A DNA stretch of 64,000 nt from Gnetum montanum (Eukaryota; Streptophyta; Gnetopsida; Gnetales; Gnetaceae): the NCBI GenBank assembly GCA_015680685.1, contig MNCI01014202.1, positions 151,559-215,558 of the forward strand, given 5' to 3'. Made by a program: the position numbers and the translations under genes. Shown here piece by piece: positions 47,543-59,780 of this stretch. The first letter of the stretch is position 1, and the number at the start of each line of letters is the position of its first letter. The notes under the pieces are model-generated. The model was not told the DNA's origin. It made no database searches and saw only the letters and a list, made by a program, of their open reading frames with translations.

Positions 47543-47622
47543 GCGGAAATGCAGTTCAAGCACAAGTCGTTTGCGTGTATCTCACTGGAAGAACAGACTT
47601 TCGAGACTGTTACTTCAAGCAA
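47543..47622 (+). CDS. PSD-like gene, exon 2 (first half of C2 domain)
   Basis: After TTATTGCAG, phase 0: AEMQFKHKSFACISLEEQTF then ETVTSS plus two bases (AA), 80 nt. This matches the family pattern A-E-M-x-F-K-x-K-x-x-A-C-x-S-x-x-E-Q-T-F at the start of the calcium-binding C2 domain. The donor is GTTAAG at 47623, leaving phase 2. An alternative reading straight through stops within a few codons. Confidence 0.7.
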
Positions 47623-48104
47623 GTTAAGTGTTGTTTAGCTTTTTGGAATGTCCATGCTGGATCCGTTTGACATGTTTATATTCATGGATAATAACGGTGA
47701 AAACAACGGAATTTGCTTCCTGGCAAACAAACCACTTCAATTATTGATTAAACTCATTAAAGTAATGTTAACTTTGTACAATATCAATTATTTTTTATTG
47801 TGAGCATTTGAATTGGGCACCGTGAATCAAGTGGTTCTTTGCAAGCGAAATCAAAAAGCTTCACAAAATACAGTGATGATTGATTGCGTCTGTACATTGA
47901 AAGTGAGATAGCTCTTACAAAGACAAAAATAGAGGTAGGGCTTTGGACTACCAAGTATTCCCAATTTTCCAGAGAAACCAAAATACATGGAAAAATGCCT
48001 ACGGATTGAAAGAGGAGCACTATGGTATCAATATATAGGCTGTGATTAAGATTACACAAAAGATGTGGGACTTAAACTTATAAGATACGAATAGCAGTTG
48101 AGCA

Positions 48105-48509
48105 ATGTTTAAAACAAAAATTAAACTGTGGTTGAATACATTGGGTAAAGCATTTTATTTATATTTTATTAGAGTAGGTTTGTTATCCAGTACTCAAATT
48201 TATCTATCCTCAACTATTCCTATTCATTTAAGGAATCAAATTGCTAGAAAAAGCATGATCTTTCATTATCTTCTTGTTAAACATTGGATCAATCTGCCGA
48301 GAGAAGGGCATATTTGTAGACTGTGTAAACAAAGCATTGAGGATGAAGAATATATTTTTTTATTTTGCCCATCCTTGGCTCACATTCAAATAAATTATAA
48401 TATTAACTGTAATTTGCTGATTGTTTTCTTTCAAATTGACCCTATCTCATCGGGGCATTACATAAATGATGTTTTCAATTTTCTTCAAAAATGTGTTGAG
48501 ACTTTGTAA
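48105..48509 (+). pseudogene. Non-LTR reverse-transcriptase C-terminus (zinc-finger tail)
   Basis: An uninterrupted 134-codon frame ending at 48509. KSMIFHYLLVKHWINLPREG, then ICRLCKQSIEDEEYIFLFCP: C-x2-C-x9-Y-x4-C with the usual acidic E-D-E before the aromatic. This is the C-terminal zinc-binding tail seen in many non-LTR reverse transcriptases, distinct from the plant L1 zf-RVT of LINE-1/2. A second copy lies on the other strand at 59.1-59.8 kb. Confidence 0.5.
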
Positions 48510-49774
48510 CTGTCAAACAAGTCCTTTGTGATTTCCTTGGTGTAATGAAAATTTTTAGTTTCCAATTTCCATAATCCTTGGAAATTACTGTGGATTCATT
48601 CCATGAAGGTCAATTGTGGAGGTTCCTTGGTATGATAAATAATTTGGTGAACAGGTAAAGAGATGAGTTTATGGATTATAATTTAGATAATCATTATTTT
48701 GGGAGAAATTAAAGAGATAAGACAAAAAGCATTGATTTGGAAAAAGCTATAGGTATATTCCAAGAGAGATTATTTGTTTAGTAAGAAGAAAATTTATTCT
48801 TATATAATATACATACAGTTTATATAAGACATTATGTAAGCATTAACCAGCAGTTGTATTATCTAGACTCAGAAAATTGGCTCTCTAGGAGTGAAACTTC
48901 ACCAAAGCTTTGCACTAAGTCCCTATTTATTTGCTGTTTTTCTGAGTTAATTAACAAAAAATAGCTCTTTGTGCATGTTATTTACAGATCCTGATGTTTT
49001 AATCGATGAATCTAAGGAATAATTGAACACAAATAGGAAGCCCTGGAGAGACACATTAGACTCAAAAATAAAGAAACATAGAAATATATAAAGGGAAAGT
49101 TTTGAAAACATATAAATGTGTTAGAGCATGCAACGGCAATAAGGCAGGCTTGGGGAGCATCGACATTGAGTAGTGGAATATTTTCCAGCACTTCTAGGGG
49201 ACTGCAAGTTGCAAGTAGGTTATAGTATTCAAATTTTCAATAGATTGTAAGTAACGGTGGGGTCACATTGGATGTTTGAGTTGACTGTGGGTCATTGCAG
49301 GTCTTGAACTTGAAAAATCATATATCGTGGGTACTGTAGTTGGGCTAGGGGTTGTAGTGATGGATGTGATTGAACCACAAGTTAGCCATGAGTTGCAGTA
49401 GATATGAAATTCTTTATGACCACAAGTTGTGGTGAAAAATAGAGCAAAATACTCCAAGGTGTGGTTTGATTAGAGATTTTCTGATAGTAGCCACAAGTGG
49501 ACCATGAGTGATGAAAGAGCTCGCGGTGACTATAGAGTCACAAAAATAAAAAAAGATCAGAATGCAAATTTAAATTTTATGAGCATCAATTGGCCCAGTC
49601 CTTCTTACAAACATGAGATAACATCAAGGGTGACTCAGATCTTCAAACAAAACATCTATGCAAATCAATTTGATCCAGTTTTGACATCAAATTTAGGGTT
49701 CATTCTGCTTTGAACATGAAACATGAGAAACTGTGAAAAAGTTCTTCAAACCCTCACTTTAACATGAACAATGA

Positions 49775-49863
49775 GGTGTTAGTGTCGTGGTAAGAGTCCT
49801 AGCTTGGCCGTTCTATACCTTGATGGTTTTATTTTGTTAATACGATTTGCCTGACCTTTCTTC

Positions 49864-49907
<44 letters not shown>

Positions 49908-49978
49908 NAGCTTGGTAACCTTGGGTCACAAGTTTGATTCCACTGGGCAGCGCTGAGTTATAAATTAAAAATTTTTTT
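49775..49978 (+). mobile_element. tRNA-derived SINE, interrupted
   Basis: A-box-like TCGTGGTAAGAGTC (49784-49797) and B-box-like AAGTTTGATTCC (49930-49941) with the spacing of a tRNA once the insertion at 49808-49908 is removed. The 3' end merges into an AT-rich tail. It cannot be a functional tRNA because the anticodon arm is split. Confidence 0.5.
49808..49908 (+). mobile_element. Short poly(A)-tailed insertion in the SINE
   Basis: About 57 bp of sequence resembling a LINE 3' end (GATGGTTTTATTTTGTTAAT) plus a 43-base A-run. Flanked on both sides by AGCTTGG (49801-49807 and 49909-49915), a 7-bp target-site duplication. An N sits at 49908. Confidence 0.6.
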
Positions 49979-50539
49979 ATAGAAAGCAATTCTGAAACTG
50001 GTTTTTATAGATCCAAGGGATCTTAGTGGACATAAGTATAAAATTTCTTTTTCAGTTTCAGATTTGGAACAAGAATGCCTAAAACTAATGAGAAATACCT
50101 TCTAACATAAAATTTCTCCTTCAATTTGCATCATGTGAGCAAATCTTGATTCAAGTGTAAAATCAAACAAGGATTCCAAGAAGATCCATGAGGAGCCCTC
50201 AAAAGCCTTAAAAAATGAGGTAGTGTTGAGTTAAATTTTTATGAAATGACAATGAAAATAGTTCAGATCTAAACTCAAACATGCAATTCAAACATCAAAC
50301 GTATGCAAATTTGTGGATCTAAACCAACATGAATATAGAATTGAGAAATAGATTGTGAAATGTGAAATAACATGTTAAATGTGAAATAGATTATGAACAA
50401 TTGTGAAATTGGATGTGAAATGGCTGTGAAAATCTGAGCTGATGGTCTATGCTATAAACTCATTTGTGAAATAACAAAGATAAGAAAAAAGGAGCCTGAA
50501 GCTTCAAGAATTTTAACACAAAGACTTTGTCTTCTCCTT

Positions 50540-51060
50540 GTATACTTAAAAAAAAAAAAACGTTGGGATTGTATTATGGTACAGAAAATTACATTAGAGC
50601 TAGGGAAAGAGGGGCCCCTCAGGCAGAAAGAGAGCCAGCAGTGCAAGGGGAGAGAACACCTCTGAACCTGCAAAAAGCAACTGAGACAAAACATAGACAA
50701 CTACCCAGAAGTAAAACAATGAGAGGCCCTCATTTCATGTCCATGATCTCCGATAAAGCCCACAAACCGATAGCAAACGTTTTTAATAAACCAGCAGAAA
50801 TGATAAGCCATCATGAAAATGGAAGTGGTTTACAAATATAGATGGGCCTTTTTTGCCCATGAACCCTGTCCACTATGACTTGCTCTTCCTTAGAGGTAAT
50901 AAAGTTCACAGCTTGTTGGAAGGCCTGATACATGTCCTACCTCTCCTTCCATTGGTCAGCATCCATGCTACATGCCTTTTCTGGGTGTAATGTGAAGGCC
51001 ATACGCCTAATGTAGGAATGAAGAACTTTCCACGGGGATTTTTTCTCTATTGATAAGAAA
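50540..51060 (-). mobile_element. LINE-4: 5'-truncated L1 fragment with J-domain end and 3' UTR
   Basis: Minus strand 51057-50843 encodes SPWKVLHSYIRRMAFTLHPE, then QWKER-stop-DMYQAFQQAVNFI, SKEEQVIVDRVHGQKRPIYI and a stop. This aligns with the end of LINE-2 and LINE-3. HPE at 50989-50997 stands where LINE-3 has HPD. The remaining 300 bp are 3' UTR ending ACAATCCCAACG, comparable to ATAATCCCGACC in LINE-3. It is severely 5'-truncated, as expected from target-primed reverse transcription. Confidence 0.7.
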
Positions 51061-52259
51061 TGAGAGCACAATTACATGAACAGTTTCACATCAAGTTTGA
51101 ATGAAGAAGCTTAGGCTCCTTTTATAGCTTTTGAAAAGGGGACACAATACATAAAGAGACATTAAACCCCTTTCTCACCACTCCTTGTGCTAACCTAAAT
51201 GTTAAAGCATAAGACAACTTTATGAACTTTAACATCTAACTCCTAACTTATTTGACAAACATGAAAAGTAGACACGACATAAAACTTAAATATAATACAA
51301 GATGTAAAAACCCAGAACACGGGAACATGAACTTTGAGGGATCAATACAATTTTTAGACTATACTTACCAACATGTGTAAGTGATACTGTGATACAAGGA
51401 TTAATGAATTGAAGAACGTAAAAATTGAAGAAGATGTGACTAATTGAATCAAAGGTAATCAAACAATGTGAAGACACAGGCAAAGTGTTGTCATATAGCA
51501 GGATCTCAATCAGACTTAATGGAGAGTTTTACAATGGTATGTGGGGAAAAATGTTGGTTGCTTGAGAAGCAGTGATAATAAAACATAAACATAGCTAAGC
51601 TGCATAAAATGAGAGGGATGTTGGATATGACAAAAAAAGATTAAATAAGATGTTCTATTTTGCAAGAGGAACTTTAAGGATTGTGCTTGTAAGGAGAGCC
51701 AACTTTGGGTGGTTCTTATATGAAGGAGTTCCTTTTTGAAGTGAAGGAAATAAACAAAGATTTGGGTATAGCAAGATATGGGCTTAAGTTCTGATTGACA
51801 AGAATGTGTAAAGGGAAATTTTTTTCAAGATTTTGATATGTTTTCAGAGGTTGCTGTTGTGCTTTTGAGAGAAGTTTTGAATTTTCTATGCTTGAATGTA
51901 CATTCTAGTTTAGACCACGTTAAAATGTACATGCCAGTTTATGTTAGGTAAAGAGCTTGCCATAAAAGATAAATTATTGTCAAGTCACCTACCTACCCTA
52001 TTGAGACATTCATATTTGATGGGATACAGGCAATGATGATGATGATTCTTTTTAATTAATATCACTAGTTTGGTTGGTACAGAATGAGTCTTTTCTATAT
52101 CTATTAATAATTACTCGAGGATTAAATCTTTGGAATATACAAAAATCAGATTTTATACTGCAAAGTGTCAAGATGGTTGAATAAGAGAACTAATTAGATG
52201 CTAAATGTTTGGATTTTAGCATTTGGAATCAAAGATATCTTAGAGGACTGTATTCCCAT

Positions 52260-52620
52260 GCAACCATGTCAAATTTATTACTGTCTTAGACTCTGCAACA
52301 CTAGGCATTGAGGCTTGCCTTATAGCATAAGGGGCATTTGGATTAACCAAGACAAACTTCCATGGTCATTGGAATAAACCTTGGGACGCTGTGCCCTATT
52401 AATATTTTGTCCATTTAACATCCCACCGAACTTATTAAACATCTAGGCTTAGCATTTATTGTTAATACAACTTGCCATGCAACGTTAGAGAACTTTAGCT
52501 TGTTGAAGTGTAGTAAGAACTATCATTGACGACAAGTTTTAAAGCAAGAATTTTGTTGGACATGCATCCTAATGCATTTTGCTTGCCATTTACTATCACA
52601 TTTACTGGTTGTGTAAGCTT
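52260..52620 (+). repeat. Unnamed dispersed repeat, copy 1
   Basis: AACTTTAGCTTGTTGAAGTG...TTTTAAAGCAAGAATTTTGT resembles 60223-60330 (AACTTTTAGCATGCTGAAGC...TCCTGAAGCAAGTCTTTTGT). Non-coding; no terminal repeats recognised. Confidence 0.4.
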
Positions 52621-53170
52621 AGCATATGAAGCAGTCGCTTCTTCCTGAATAAACACCAAAGGAAGTTTAAGAGTTTCTGGAAACTGATTAGACAGGGTAG
52701 GGTAAGAGAAGCATTATTTACACTTCTATAATGCAAACGATGTTTTTTTTCTTATACTAGTAAAAATTTTCATTTTATTGTTAAAACAATTTATGAAAAT
52801 TATTGATCTGCAAACAAGACAAGACAAAAATGAGGAATTTCGAACAACCTTGTTGGAGGGTTTGCCATTGTTGATTTTGTGAGCAATTTACAACTGTGGA
52901 AGGAATTGTGTCATTTGAACTTTGCTTCCTGTTATGTAGGAGTAATTTTGGGTGTTAGATGTTACTCTAAGTGTTATTGTAGGATCCACTTCAATTAACC
53001 GCTTAAATTCAGCACATTAAAAAAATCAACTCCCAAGTTTTAAGGTTTAAGGCTAGTGTTTATGAAAACAAATATATGATGGAGTGGTACCATGAAGTTC
53101 CTTAGCAGAGCATGGACGTTGTAGTAGGTTCATTAAAGCACCTATGTTACATTGTAAAGAGTCTATACCA

Positions 53171-54165
53171 CATCTTTTTAAGATGATGGTGATGATCATC
53201 ATCTTGGCCTTATCCCAATTGCATGGGGTTGGCTGTATTAATTCTTTCTATCATTTACTTATGTTAAGAGTTAATTTAATGTGACTTTGCAATTCTTGAA
53301 TATGTTTCTACATTCTTGGGTGCTATGATGATTTGCAGTTCCTTTTCATTGTTTTCCCTATATGAATTAAGCAGCCTCTTCTTATAGGTGCCATCTCCAA
53401 TCTTTTTTGCACATGACCAGACCATTTGAGGCAACTTTCTTTTATAGTTTTAGCTATCGATGCTGCCTTTAGACTTTCTTTAGGGATTTTGCCAAAGTAT
53501 TGTCACCATAGTATTGCCAAAGTATTGTCACCATAGTAAAGCTTAACCACCAAATTTGGGATGGTATTGTTAATTTTATCCTTTTTAGTAACATCTAACA
53601 TCCACATTAGCATTATCATCTCTATGACGTTCACCTATTATTTTTAATGTTTCTTGATTGGTCGGCATTCTACACCATAAAGAGTCATAGGTCAAATAAG
53701 AATTGGTAAAATTTTTCTTCAATCTAACGACAATTCTTTTATTGTAAAGCACATTAGTAGCTTCTCTTCATTTTTTCTATCTTGCTTCAATTTGGTTGCT
53801 CATATCATTGTAGGTCTCACTATCTATAAAATGAATCTTAAGTTTACGAAATGTTTAATTTGTGTAACTTCTTGGTTTTGATTTTTTTATTTTTGTAGCT
53901 TTAGTACTTTCTATTTATTTAAAAGTAAGCTTCATATAATCCTTAACACTTTTGATTCTTGCTGCTTCCTTAAATCTATCTACCAACACAATATCCTTAT
54001 GCTTCTTTATGGTATAACTCATAAGTCTAATGCTTCTATGGTTATTGCAGTTTTGAATGTCTCCCTTGTTCTTGTGGATAGAAGCTCTTATATAATGCTT
54101 CTCTTAAAATCATTTGGTATTTTCTCTAATGCATTGATATATTTTTTATACATGAGTAAGAGGAC
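53171..54165 (-). mobile_element. RTE-like LINE, 3' half
   Basis: Minus strand ends AGCCAACCCCATGCAATTGG, GATAAGGCCAAGATGATGAT, the characteristic 3' end of plant RTE-type LINEs with a GAT-rich tail. Coding remnants: KLKQDRKNEEKLLMCFTIKE and LPQMVWSCAKK, decayed forms of the C-terminal part of the RTE reverse transcriptase. A 25-bp direct duplication lies at 53491-53540. Confidence 0.65.
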
Positions 54166-54299
54166 CATTAAAGGTCATCACATATGGCCCACATTTCCTT
54201 CAAAACCAGCACCAAAAAATCATGAAATCTAACAATAGCATCCTTAGAGAAATGAAAAAAATGGTAGCTCATACTCAGAATGATAGGCTTTTACAGGTG

Positions 54300-55970
54300 C
54301 AATAGGGCATCTCTTGTCTAAGTACCTTGTCCACAATTTCCTGCTCCTTTAAGGATAGAACTCTAGTAGCCTGCTAAAAGGTTTTGCACTTTTCCTTATG
54401 CTGATCCTACATGTGCCTTGCCATATAGCGTATCTTGTTTAGATGAAACATGCGTAATGTTTGCTTGATGTATTTTATGAGGCTGTTCCAAGGTGTATCC
54501 TTGTTAATACCCATCACAAAGTATAGGTAGTTACCTACCTTGAACCATAGTCTAGCATTGGAGGCGAGTGTCTATATACTGGTGTTGTCACATATTCTTC
54601 TCTTTGAAGAATTCCTTTGCATGCCTAAACAACTCCTTCCTCTCCTTTTGTTCTTGTTCTTCCTTCTCCCTCTGTAATTGTTCCTTGATTTCCTCACAAA
54701 GGTGCTCCTCCATGATGCTCCATTGGATAGTCTCTTGTATTTCCTAGTACTGTTGAGTCTCTTTTTCTCGTTCTTGCCTATGCTCCTCCTTGTGCTTGCA
54801 CTCACACTCTTCTCTTTCCCTCTTGGATTACTCCTTAGCCCTTACTCGTTGCTCAATCTCCTTGACAACCCTGCTTAGCTTAGTTGTGAACTTGTCCTCC
54901 ATCTTCTTTCTCAAGGCAATTTCTTTCTCCAAGAGCTCCCTTTGCAACCAAGGTTCTTGCACCACGTCTTGCATCTGTGGTCTTTTCATCATTTTTTCAA
55001 TTTACTGTGAAGAGTTCATTCAAACCCTCTTGGGGGAGGCATTCCCTCTAGTAGAGAAGGACATTGACCTGCACTCCTTGTGCCACCTAGTGTAAACCTT
55101 GGTGAAAATAGTTAGGCCTCTAGTTTGAAAGTGATGATTGCATTGGTGACCTAGGTACCCTTCAAAGAGCCAGGATTGAACTAGAGTGCCTCCCTTACTG
55201 CTGTTGTTGAAGAACGAGGGACTTGACCTCCAATAGTTTTAGGGATTTTCCCTTGGAAAAATGGCGTCGCATCTTGGAGCCCCCTAGTGGTGGGTAGTAT
55301 CACCCTTCCCGACTGTAGAATGGCTAGATATCTAGAGATAGCATCCTTAAAGAGCAAAATTTATGCCCCCCGAAACACTATTCTGCAATTTTCCCAAGGA
55401 GCAAAGAAGCTCATGTTTTGCATATTGGCATCTCCCTTGAGAGCTGGCAACAACTCCTCCCAACCTAGCATAGACACCAAGTTCTAGAGTCCAATGTTAT
55501 TTTAGAAAGCCTTGCAATTAGGCTCCCTGTTGGCATAATCCCCATTTCTGCAATGACCTCTTTCCATAGGCACTGAGCATTGGAAATGATGGTAGCAAGC
55601 TAGGGCACCGGAGAGTTCCTAAACACGACAACATTTATGGTCTTCCAGACAAACTAGAGGAGGGCACTAGCAAGGTTATCTTTGTATAGCAGGGTGGAAG
55701 GATCAAGGTTGGAAAGGCTCTAGACTTGTAGTGTAAAAGGGCAATTGAAGAAAGGGTGTGTCTAGGTTTCTGCTTCTTTTGTGTTATAGAAAGGGCATTT
55801 GGTGTTCATATGAAGACCACAATGCCTTATAAAGGTTTGGGTTGGGGTTTTCTCATTGCTATAAAATGATATAAACATATTGATCTTCTTAGGTAGACAT
55901 CCATTCCATGTGGCACACCATCTTTGCATCATGCCATATTTCCTTTGCATGAGGTTGGTTGAGGCTTGAG
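54300..55970 (-). pseudogene. LINE-2 zf-RVT, conserved extension, coiled coil and J-domain
   Basis: zf-RVT: WNGCLPKKINMFISFYSNEK and CGLHMNTKCPFYNTKEAETH with a C-P-F partner (55.95-55.74 kb). Extension: LVSMLGWEELL, FFAPWENC, YLAILQSGRVILPTTRGLQD and ATPFFQGKIP (55.5-55.24 kb). Coiled coil: EIEQRVRAKE, EEHRQERERETQQ, EEIKEQLQREKEEQEQKERK (54.87-54.6 kb). J-domain: YLYFVMGINKDTPWNSLIKY then QTLRMFHLNK, with HLN at 54437-54445, and CKTF-x-QATRVLSLKEQE. The P-to-L change fits C-to-T decay of HPD. Confidence 0.75.
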
Positions 55971-56299
55971 TGTCTAATAGGGAAAATTGTTGAAGTGTAT
56001 GGTACTACCTGCAAATATTTTTCTAGAAGGAAGAATCATTACTTGAACACTTCCATAATGTGTATTTGTGCCGAACAATAACTACCTAAGGGCCGTTAAT
56101 GTTTGAATCCTCCTCGGCTTCTACAATCTTCCTCATCAGATTATTGTGGTTTAGTAGGAGGATATCCTCAAATATAGATACCCCCAAACCCACCATAGAT
56201 TTTGGGCATGCCAACTTCTCCCAACAAACTGGATGAATCTTGTTTTCCCCTTTTCCCCTAGACTAGACAAAGTTCCTAATAATATGGTTGACTTTGTTA

Positions 56300-58420
56300 G
56301 CTACCCGTTGTGGTGGGGCCATCATGGAAGCCACATATCTAGCCATGGTCACCAACAACACCTTCCCCTTGTTGGTTAGAAAGCGTGACATCAAGTGTTC
56401 AATCCTAACCTGTATCTTGTAGATAAGACTAGACCAAGTATAGGTTCATTGCCAAGCAAACATTGGAATGCCCAATTAAGCATCCTCTTGACCTCATTGG
56501 CCAATTTCTAGAGCCTTGACAATCCTTTGTTTTATAACGACATCGGTTTATATAAAATGGGCAGCAGACTTGGCCTAGTTGATGTTTAGGTCCAACTTTG
56601 TGCTCATTCTGTTCAAGGCCTTTTTTATCACAATGGCCTATGGCACTGTGGCCTTCATCACTGACATAATATCATCCACATAGTGATTAGCAATGCACAT
56701 GATTCCCTGAACCTCCAGGCCCTGTCACCCTCCACCCTACAATATGAGTTCATGTTGTCTATGGCTAGTATGAACAAATAGGGGGAAAGCAGATCTCCTT
56801 GACACATGCCTCCTTGTAGGGAGGAAAACCTCCACAACTGTCCATTGATATGAAATGCGAAGGCCCTAGTGTGCTACATTTGCAAGCATAGGTTCACAAA
56901 TCTATGGTGGAAACCCTTATGTAGCATTATTTGGCCCAAGGATATCTAGTCAATAGTATCATAAGCATTTGCAATAACTAACTTAAGAAACATACCTAGG
57001 AAGGTAGCCTTAAACATCAAATGCATAAGCTCATGAAGGAATAGAATTTGATCTTGTATGCATCTCCTCCTAACAAACACCACTTGCTGGTGGCCAATTA
57101 GAGTAGGCATTAGTAGTGGTTGTAAATGTTAGTTTGGGACTTTGGCAAAGATTTGTAGTAGAGTGTTGCATACCCCAATATGTTGGAAGTTAGCTAGCCT
57201 AGTTGGGGTATTGACTTTGGGCAGCAAAACAATCTGGGAGTAGTTGATTTCCTTCTTAACTTGACCTCATCAGAGCATGAGGTTAAACATGTCTACCAGT
57301 TTCTCTTCAATATCCTTGAAAAATTCATTAAAGAATTCAACAAGCCAACCATCTTGACTCAGAGCTTTCCCCATTTTCATAGTGGATATCACCGCAAGAA
57401 CCTTGACTTTTGTAATACATTGCAATACTTCTTGGTTATTTGCTTGGGTCAGCACCCTTTGAATTGGAATTGTTATGGGGGAAGCATCTCCCTTTTTCCT
57501 AGATCTTTCCCCAAAATTGTTGCAAGCTCCTAGCAATCTATTTGGCTCCATAATGTGGTTCTCCCCTTCTAGCAAGAACTCAATGTTCTTGGCCCTCTTT
57601 GCTGCATTAGTGGCTGCAAAGAAAAATTTGGTATTGAGATTCCCTTCTCTTAGCCATCAAGCCCTTGAGCCCTTGAGTGCTCATGCCAATATATCTCATC
57701 CTCCTCTGCAAGCCTCTGAAGTTCTTGAAGAACACCAAATGCCTTACTTTGTAGATCTTGTTCCTCTAGCAATTGTTGTATTCACCAAAGTTTTGAAGTT
57801 TGTTCTTGTTTAAGGAATTTGAAACCATGCCTGTCATGTTTGGCCTGTGCTCTTATTCTTTGCTTGACCTATCAAAGACCTTGCTTGAGAAACTCCCTAA
57901 GGTCATGGCTTCCTAGGTTGTTTGCCCACACCACCTACACCAACTGTTTCAGCCAGGGCTTCTTTAGCTATGATCTCCCAAAGCAAAATGGCTGTATGGC
58001 TTGCTTCCAGACGAAGTTATCCCTTATTGTACACACTAGCTGGATATGGTCAGAGGCCCTTCTCTCCAACGCTATGACGGTAATGCACATGTCAATGACC
58101 ATGGTAGTATTGACCCATATTCTATCAGTTTTGGACATCAAACAATCTTAACCCCTTCTGTTGGTGGTCCATGTAAACTTGCATTTCTAAATATCCATGT
58201 TCACTGGGTTGAAATCAGTATGAAACTTGTGAAATGTTCACTTCCTTGTGGCTCCACAACCCACTTTCTGGTTCTTTCTTACTCATACAACTTTTGATTG
58301 AAGTCTTTTGCTAAGATCCAAGCACTATGGTATCTTACTTCCACCACAACCACTAGAAGCTCCTGAAGCCAATCTATCTAAGCCAATATGCTTGAGTGGA
58401 AATGCATTGTGTTAATGCTC
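56300..58420 (-). pseudogene. LINE-2 endonuclease and reverse transcriptase
   Basis: Endonuclease: KDFNQKLYE, then CKFTWTTNRRG, TDRIWVNTT and ERRASDHIQLV (58.3-58.0 kb), the G-D-F-N, F-T-W-N, D-R and S-D-H motifs. RT: ISTMKMGKALSQDGWLVEFF (57.4 kb), IVLLPKVNTPTRLANFQHIG (57.2 kb), then MCQGDLLSPYLFILAID (56.8 kb). The Y/F-A-D-D loop is shifted and lost. Confidence 0.8.
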
Positions 58421-59141
58421 CCGTCCCTTGGTCTCCAGTGCTCAAGCTAGACTCCATCACAACGTAGGGTAGTGTTGTTGACTTCTCCCTGTTGACCTCC
58501 TTTTGCTCCAACATCTAGCTCCCTAGTGATTGCTCCACTGCTACCTCTTGCATCATTAGGATTTCCATTCTACGCTATTTGCTTAGACTTGATGCCATCC
58601 ATGCCCATGATGTTAGAGGCCCCACCATCATCACTGCCATTCGTGGCCGCCTCCGCCGGAACCCTAGCATTCTCTCCACCCTACAACATGCCCAAATATC
58701 TCAACATCTTATTCTTGACAACTCTTCAATTAAATACCTTTTGGTAAATGCTTATATCTCCAAAAGCTTTGTAAATTTTAATGGGAATTTTTCTTATTAG
58801 TCTTACGTGGGACTTGGTTCCTTTGAACTCTTCCTTTTGTCTTCGTAACTTAACCTCAAACATTGATTGCACTCTACTTCCTTTGAATTTCCTTTGTGTG
58901 GTATTCCTTCCACTTTGTTTCATGTGAGCAAGTTATTTGACCATTTTCCTCTTAATCAAATCCATAATTTCATGGTTCGTCCTTGTCAATATACCTATTT
59001 TTGAAGTAGTGATCTAAGCTTTTAAATTCTTTGTTTGGTTATGTTGGACTTGCATCTTTACCCTACTTTACGTTTTAAAATTTTTTAGTAAAATAACCAT
59101 TAAAGGACCAAATACATTGAAATATCTAATTAAATGACAAA

Positions 59142-59780
59142 TTAAATATAGCATGTGCTTTCATAGATTTCAACATATGATTTTAAGAGGGTATCAAACT
59201 TCAAACTTATATAATGATCATGCAAATTTTTCCTCTCTAAGTTATCTACAAAAGAGTTTGTAAGCATTAGTATTATATGAAATGAAATGAAATGAAGTTG
59301 TTTTACGTTCGAAGACCCATAGGATCTATTGGAAAATATTACATTTTCATGAAAAATAAAGATAGACTCTACAAATTGACCAAGTACCAATGGGGGCATC
59401 AAAAATAAATCATATAGGTTTTTTGCTATAATATTATAACACTGTTTGAAAGGGGTAGTCATAGCACAAGAAAGAAAGAAACACATGTAATTCATCATTG
59501 AGGACTCTTGATTTGCACAACCTACAAATGCACTCTTCTTGGGTGAGTTGAATCTATGTTTCACTTTCAATTTTAAGATGATTAAAATCTAAACGAAGCT
59601 TGCTGATAGCATTCCGATACTTGATTGGAAAGTAGCTGAGAGATAGTGAGCTTGTACATCTAGTTTATTAGATCTAATGTGATGTAAATAAAATGAATAT
59701 ATAAAGGCAATTCTATGAACTTCAGAATCTAACTTATAATTATAGAGCTCATCTTTATTGATTTTGAATTGCATAAACAA
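59142..59780 (-). pseudogene. Second non-LTR reverse-transcriptase zinc-finger tail
   Basis: Minus strand across two frames: KYRNAISKLRLDFNHLKIES, then QEECICRLCKS and LNDELHVFLSC (C-x2-C-x8/9-H-x4-C), followed by about 100 codons without recognised motif. It parallels the plus-strand copy at 48.1-48.5 kb. One frameshift and one stop. Confidence 0.5.

Larger units (their letters stand above)
54290..58760 (-). mobile_element. LINE-2: L1-type element with long C-terminal extension
   Basis: Minus-strand order: possible end of ORF1 (58.75-58.5 kb), endonuclease, reverse transcriptase, zf-RVT, conserved extension blocks, coiled coil, J-domain remnant, 3' end near 54.29 kb. The most complete copy in the window. 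Frames are interrupted every 20-60 codons. Confidence 0.8.

Noticed and set aside
49776-49945. Functional tRNA gene
   Set aside because: The body is split by a poly(A)-tailed insertion and the arms do not pair; a SINE explains it.
54678-55095. Leu/Ser-rich plus-strand frames
   Set aside because: Complement of the Lys/Glu-rich coiled coil of LINE-2 on the minus strand.
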